From: Tricholoma matsutake
Taxonomy: Eukaryota > Basidiomycota > Agaricomycetes > Agaricales > Tricholomataceae
Direction of reading: 5' to 3'
NCBI GenBank assembly: GCA_026075535.2
Contig: AP026544.2
Coordinates: 1,922,001-1,986,000 of the forward strand
DNA: 64,000 nucleotides
Below, in pieces: positions 58,487 through 64,000 of this stretch; position 1 is the first letter of the stretch, and each line of letters opens with the position of its first letter. A program made the position numbers and the translations under genes. Below the pieces are notes generated by a model. The model made no database searches. It saw only the letters and a program-made list of their open reading frames with translations, and was not told the DNA's origin.

Positions 58487-59838
58487 ATGCCAGGTCCAGG
58501 ACAAGGCAAATGAAGTCATAAGAAAAAATGGCATGAGAACACACTTAGTGCAAATATCACAGCTGTAAATGCTGTAATGGCGGCATCGAGCACAGCAGCA
58601 CTCAATGCAAAAATGGTGATGTCAGAACTGTTACCACCCAACGATGCTACTACCATAGCTTCACCAGCAAGCAAGATGACACCAAACACAGCTTTATGCA
58701 CGGCTCCACTATCTACCACAGCAGCTGAAGCTACAATCAACACTATCAACACTAGCAGTGCAACATGCACCAACAGAGCCACATTGTCAACAAACAATGA
58801 AACCTTGCAACCATTACCATTTACCTACAGCCACGACGAGGTACAACAACTACTAGAAGACACAAGACTCAAAGGATGGCAAGCCAGATTTGAAGAGGGA
58901 CACATAACAGGGAGGAAGATGGGGCAAGAAGAGGGATGAGAAGGCAGTTACAACAAGGGATATGAGGAAGGAAGCAGGAAGTGGATGGAAGGGTACAGAG
59001 AGGGGTATGATGCGAAACAGAAACTAGACCAGGGGAAGGAAGAACAGGCACACAATGAGGGACAGTTAAAGGGGTATGAATTCGGGAAAGATGAGAAACA
59101 AGCGAAGTGGTTAGCAGAAGGACATGGACTGGGCATGTGCATCTCAATGCAACAACACATGCTTAGGATGGTGAAGAAGGCCATAATACTGGACCAAACA
59201 GAAGTACAGATGGAGAGCACCGAAACGACAGATGGCAGCACCCAGACTACCACTACAACCATTGAGTCAGCTGTGCAAACCAACACCACCCCTGAATGTC
59301 GGTGCACCGCCCTCCAAATGGAGCCACCGGACAATGAAAGCTCCACCCTGACGAAAAACGCAAAGATGATGCTCTGCATCGACCTCAGTGTCCAAACCAC
59401 CCCCAGTACCAACGAGATGGCTACCGAGACTGAGACTGACCCCCCAGCTCCAGCTGCCCTGATTACCAGCCCCCCCTTCCTAGCCAACACTGCCATGTCA
59501 CCACCAACAACACCTACACAGCCCCCATCAACGATGCCAATGCTGTCGTCAACCACCACCACCACTATGTCCCTAGCCCTGAAACTGCCCCCAGCACCTC
59601 AGAAATGATGGAACACCTTGCTGAATCAGTCTACAGCACCCCTAGAGACTCCCCAGCCCCTCCTCTCATGTCCTGAGCCCCACCGTTTCGCTACCACATC
59701 ACAGCGAGCAGTGATGACAAGAATTGATGACAGTATTCTAGAACAACCACCAGCACCATCCAGATGATGGCACATGCTCCCTGGACAACCTACAGCCCCC
59801 CTGCAGCCTCTACAGCTCCTTGTCACACATCCTGAGCC
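58487..59838 (+). pseudogene. Gly-Glu-Tyr repeat protein, TGA-interrupted, cut by Ty3 copy 2
   Basis: A single frame from ATG 58487 (MPGPGQGK, TGA at 58511, SHKKKWHENTLSANITAVNA) runs through a Thr/Ala-rich part, FTYSHDEVQQLLEDTRLKGW, a periodic region (FEEGHITGRKMGQEEG, TGA at 58937, EGSYNKGYEEGSRKWMEGYR, EGYDAKQKLDQGKEEQ), then a Thr/Pro-rich tail with SAVQTNTTPE and LSVQTTPSTNEM. The frame stays open past TGAs at 59606 and about 59764 up to the LTR at 59839. The periodic EGxxxGY segment would form an amphipathic helix. I do not know the function. All stops in the frame are TGA. Confidence 0.6.
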
Positions 59839-60262
59839 TGTAAGGGGACTAGAGGGTGCCCCACGTGTTTCTCCTATTTTTTTTACGTTTGTCCTATATT
59901 TTTTCTCGCCTCGTTTCCTTCTATTCTTCATTTTCTATGATTTTCCCTCATTTTATTACTAATTTCCCTTTCTATCGCATTTGTGCATGTTGACAGTTTT
60001 ATATTTAGAGATGGAGTACCCTCCAGACATCTACCCCTTGATATTATGTCATGTGGCAGCTTTGATCAGCCTATCTCCGCCTTTTCTATTTTTAGTTATT
60101 ATTTGATTTTCGCAGTTTTCACATATAATGGGCACTGGCGAAGGGATCTTTAGAGTTTTCTCTTCGGATTTCCCTTTGCTAGGTGCGCCCCCAATACCTG
60201 TATTATGTAGTATAATTTTAACTTCAGATTTCCCTTTGCTAGGAGCTAAGGTTGCCCTTACA
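59839..60262 (+). repeat. 5' LTR of Ty3 copy 2 (424 bp)
   Basis: TGTAAGGGGACTAGAGGG to GTTGCCCTTACA. Matches the solo LTR at 46914-47338 along its length. Contains two direct copies of CGGATTTCCCTTTGCTAGG / CAGATTTCCCTTTGCTAGG. Confidence 0.93.
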
Positions 60263-60413
60263 GTAGAAAACTCTCCCTTAAGGTTTGAAAATTGCGAATG
60301 TGCTGCCTGAAATAGGCAGGTACAGAGTGGACGATCCTTCCCAAAGCTCCATACACTCTCTACACACCGTTCCCAACCATCCCACCTTCAGTGCACCACC
60401 ATTTTTGCTAAGC

Positions 60414-63400
60414 ATGCCCCTTAGCGCCATGGATGCATCAAAGCGCCTCGATGTGCTTGAAGGCAACATTACCAGAATACGTGCACACATTAACTTGCTT
60501 AAAGTTACAATCGAAAACTTTGTTAGGGGACTTCAGACTACCCCAACGACCACAATTTCACCCATTACGACTCCAAGCGTGCCCAATAACAAAAACACAC
60601 TGCCTAATATGCCCATGAAAGAGCACACCCACATCAAATCGTCACTGCCAGCCAAATTTAATGGCACGTGTGCGCAGGGGCATGCATTCCTTAACTCTTG
60701 TGAGTTGTACATTAATCTCCAGTCACATCGATTCGTCGATGAGGCTGCAAAAATTTATTGGGCCTTCACATACATGAAATCTGAGTGTGCCTATCTCTAC
60801 GTGGACTTTATTCTGCGCCAAACTAAAGAACTTGGTTCTCTACCCTTCTCCACTTGGGGTGACTTTCGAGCAGAGTTTATACGCCACTTTTGCCCCCTCA
60901 ATGAGTGCTACTGAGCAGTGATGCGACTTGAGTCATCCTCCTACCACCAGGCATGTCGATCCGTGGATGATTATATTGATGAGTTTAGAGATTTGGTGGA
61001 CATGGCAGGGTATAGGGATGGGTTACCAATGGTGGTGAAGTTTCGACAGGGTCTCAACCAAGAGATTCAGGATCAGATTGCCCAAATGTTGGGAGGATGT
61101 CTGGCAGACAATGATATCCATGCTTGGTACGAAGCTGCTTCCCTCTGTGATGAGAACTGACTCACAAATGCGGCCTTCAATGCTGCATTCCAGACTCCAA
61201 CCCCCACTCCTACACCCTCACTGCCTGTCCATAACCACTTTGAAGTTTTGTCAGTCGAATTCCCAGAGAATGAGTCTACTGTTCCCCTCTCTGACCCTTC
61301 AATGTTGACTGAAGATGTACCTGCTCTCCCCACTGCTCCCTCCATTCCCTGTCCCAAAATTAGATTATGGGAGCGCAAATTACAGCATAAATATGTCATG
61401 GCATCCACTCCCTCTGCACATTCCTTGAATCTGGCGATTGAACTCCAGACTACCGACACTGGACAATTACTTGGTGTCTCTGCATTACTGGACTCTGGTG
61501 CGACTGGCCTCTTCATCGACACTCATCTTGTGGAACAACATCGCCTAAACACTTGCTCCCTTTCATGTCCAATACCTGTTTATAATGTGGATGGGTCCCC
61601 AAATGAAGCTGGTGCCATCTGAGAGGTTGTAGACCTGGTCCTTCATTACAAAGATCACAGTGAGCATTCCCTTTTTGCTGTCACTCAATTAGGAAAGCAG
61701 AAGGCAATTTTGGGCTACCCGTGGATTTGAGACCATAACCCAGAGGTCGACTGGTGTACTGGGGAGGTTACCATGAGCCGATTTCCATCCCATTGTCGCA
61801 CTTGTTTCACAGAAGCCAAACTGGAGCATCACGGACAAAAGGCCTCGATACAACACACCTGGAAGTGTTGTGCTGGACCTCTACCAGTACCAGATGTGGA
61901 GTTGGAGGGGGTTCCTAATCTGATACCGGACTCAGATGATGATGAGGAGGAGCCCGAGGAAGTTGAGGAAGGGGATCAGATTTTCTACACTGCGATTTGT
62001 CCATCGCATGAGGTGTGTGCTACATCAAACATATCCCAGTGCCTTGCCGAGGCCTTCCACAAAAACAATACTGCTAAATCCTCTACTGACTCCCTACTTC
62101 CTCATCTCCACGAGTTTGAAGATGTATTCTCCAAGGAATCATTCGATTCTCTCCCTGCACGCAAGCCATGGGACCACACAATCGAACTCATTCCCGGTGC
62201 AACCCCTTCCTCCTGCAAGGTGTATCCTCTCTCCCCTGAGGAACAGCGACAGCTTGACCAGTTCATCCACAAGCACCTAGCCTCTGGACATATTCGACCA
62301 TCCAAGTCGCCCATGGCCTCTCCCTTTTTCTTTGTCAAGAAGAAGGATGGCTCACTTTGACCAGTGCAAGACTATAGAAGGCTCAACGACATCATGGTCA
62401 AAAATTGCTACCCGCTACCTCTCATCTCCGAACTCGTGAACCAACTCCATGGAGCGCAATACTTCACCAAGCTTGACCTCCATTGGGGTTATAATAATGT
62501 GAGGATAAAGGAGGGAGATGAGTGGAAGGCAGCCTTTCATACCAATCGTGGTCTTTTTGAACTGCTCATCATGTTCTTTGGCCTTACTAATAGTCCTGCC
62601 ACCTTCCAGACCATGATGAACCACATCTTCCATGACCTCATACTCGAGGGCGTCGTCTGTATCTATCTCGACGATATCCTCATCTTCACTCGCACGGTTG
62701 AAGAACATCGTTGCATTACACACCTCGTCCTAGAACGACTTTGACGATACAAACTCTACCTTTGTCAAGACAAGTGCAAGTTTGAGAAGACCAAGATCGA
62801 GTACCTTGGCCTGATTATTTCGGAGGGCCAGGTGGAGATGGATCTGATCAAGGTGAATGGGGTCATGGCATGGCCAATGCCCACAAACAAGAAAGAGGTG
62901 CAGTCGTTTTTAGGCTTCATCAATTTCTATCGGCGTTTTATCAAGGATTTCTCACATCATGCATGACCTCTGTTCGACTTGATGGGCAAGGAGGCATGGT
63001 GGTGGGACAATGCACAGCAGGAGGCATTCGAAAAGCTTAAAGAGATGGTCACTTCTGCTCCCATCCTTACCTTTGCTGATGATTCATGCCCTTTTTGTGT
63101 AGAAGCCGACAGTTCTGACTTTGTGATGGGTGCCGTGTTGTCTCAGCAGTCTCCGGAGGACCAGAAGTGGCATCCTGTTGCGTTCTACTCCAAAAGCCTT
63201 AGTGCTGTGGAGCGAAACTATGAGATCCATGACAAGGAGATGTTGGCGATAATGTGTGCACTTGAGGAGTGGCGACACTTCCTTGAGGGTGCTCTACACA
63301 AGGTGGAAATTTGGATGGATCACAAGAATCTTGAGTACTTTATGGTGGCCAAGAAATTGAACTGTCATCAAGCTCGTTGGTCCCTGTATTTATCCAGGTT

Positions 63401-64000
63401 CGACTTCTCCTTGCACCACCGTCCAGGTCACAGCATGGGGAAAACTGATGCCCTCTCCCAATGTGCAGATCATGGGGATGGCGGTGACGACAATCAAGAC
63501 ATTGTGTTGTTGCAGCCAAACCTGTTCACTATCCAGGCATTGGAAGGTATTGCACCCCAGGGCAAGGAGTGGGACATCCTATGTGACATTCGTTGCATGA
63601 ACCATAGTGGTTTATATGAGGATGTCATGGCCCGGGCTGTTAAGGAACTAAGGAAGGGATCTACTCTCTCCTTACGTGCGGCAGAGTGGGCAGAGAAGGA
63701 GGACTTGTTGTATTTCTGGGATCACATCTACGTACCCATCTACGTACCCAACGACCCAGACCTTTGTCGACGCATCATATCCCAACACCATGACTCACAG
63801 ATTGCTGGTCACCCTGGACACTGGAAGACCTTGGAGCTCACCTCATGGAATTATTGGTGGCCACAGATGTCATGGCTCATTGGTCAGTATTGCCATACTT
63901 GTGACCTTTGCTTACGCACCAAGATTCCTTGTTGCAAACCCATTGGTGAGCTACACCCTCTCCCCGTCCCAGAAATTCATTGGGATGTCATCAGTGTCGA
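60414..64000 (+). pseudogene. Ty3 copy 2 gag-pol
   Basis: Gag from ATG 60414 (MDASKRLDVLEGNITRIRAH; LPAKFNGTCAQGHAFLNSCE; FSTWGDFRAEFIRHFCPL). Protease LLDSGATGLFIDTHLV and [60 protein letters not shown]. RNase H: VEADSSDFVMGAVLSQQSPE, MDHKNLEYFM. Integrase zinc region: HDSQIAGHPGHWKTLE, CHTCDLCLRTKIP. TGAs are at 60912, 61158, 61620, 61728, 62358, 62742 and 62964; e.g. [24 protein letters not shown] and SHHA/PLFDLMG, where Arg is the family residue. Other likely Arg losses are DALSQCADH and LNCHQARW. The frame is unbroken otherwise; integrase runs off the window. Confidence 0.92.

Larger units (their letters stand above)
59839..64000 (+). mobile_element. Ty3-type retrotransposon copy 2 (3' end outside window)
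   Basis: 5' LTR, gag, protease, RT, RNase H and the start of integrase in one frame. Different family from copy 1: LTR sequence, YLDD versus YMDD, and no gag zinc knuckle. Every interruption is an in-frame TGA and there is no frameshift across 3.6 kb. Confidence 0.95.

Noticed and set aside
14478..64000. Nuclear reassignment of TGA to Arg
   Set aside because: TGA is confined to mobile-element genes and sits where CGA is expected. Arg codons CGA/CGC/AGA are still used in the same frames, and no nuclear code of this kind is known to me in basidiomycetes. CpG decay explains it more simply.

Overview
The window looks like the genome of an agaricomycete (mushroom-forming basidiomycete, possibly Boletales; the order is a guess). 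The evidence is short GT-AG introns of about 50 nt, a kinase gene with a domain layout typical of agaricomycetes, and a dense load of fungal transposon families: KDZ, MULE, tyrosine-recombinase, Ty3 chromovirus, LINE, hAT-like and CACTA-like. I see no prokaryotic operons, rRNA or CRISPR.

Layout. Bases 1-6.1 kb are the only ordinary gene-rich part. They hold the 3' part of a multi-exon gene on + with an MLKL-like N-terminal helical bundle, a tyrosine-kinase-like kinase domain and a conserved C-terminal domain. Convergent to it is a disordered, repeat-containing protein on -. From 6.5 kb onward almost everything is mobile DNA. 6.5-8.25 kb is an internally deleted MULE with ~50 bp terminal inverted repeats (TIRs). 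8.8-11.6 kb is a tyrosine-recombinase pseudogene hit by a hAT-type MITE and by a 1.5 kb hairpin-rich element. 12.05-12.32 kb is a small MITE. 13.74-26.75 kb is a 13 kb KDZ transposon with 150 bp TIRs. It carries the KDZ transposase and four further multi-exon genes (14.5-16.2, 20.6-23.1, 23.2-25.4 and 25.6-26.4 kb), and a pogo-type remnant lies against its right end.

From 29.9 to about 50.5 kb one LINE on the - strand has been split by nested insertions. A 12.5 kb element (35,272-47,786, 8 bp target duplication) contains a Ty3 chromovirus (35,972-43,394, 5 bp duplication), a smaller copy of its own family (44,013-46,180, 8 bp duplication) and a solo LTR (46,914-47,338, 5 bp duplication). A 576 bp hAT-type MITE (49,680-50,255, 8 bp duplication) sits in the upstream part of the LINE. 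Taking out each 8 bp-duplication insertion leaves the LINE reading frame continuous. 52-54.4 kb is another hairpin-rich repeat block. 54.6-57.4 kb is a 2.8 kb CACTG...CAGTG foldback element. 58.5-59.8 kb is a glycine/glutamate-repeat pseudogene. From 59,839 to the window end is a second Ty3 element (5' LTR, gag and most of pol).

Three signals stand out. (1) Nearly every stop that interrupts the transposon genes, whatever the family, is an in-frame TGA, and wherever I can compare with the family it stands where an Arg codon is expected. This is what CpG deamination of CGA predicts, and not what CpA-directed RIP predicts. (2) One family of 8 bp-duplication elements carries tRNA-like sequences, pointing outward, inside both terminal inverted regions. 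(3) Several families of short hairpins recur in and around these elements, some with base changes that preserve pairing, together with tandem units that each look like an exon plus a spliceosomal intron.
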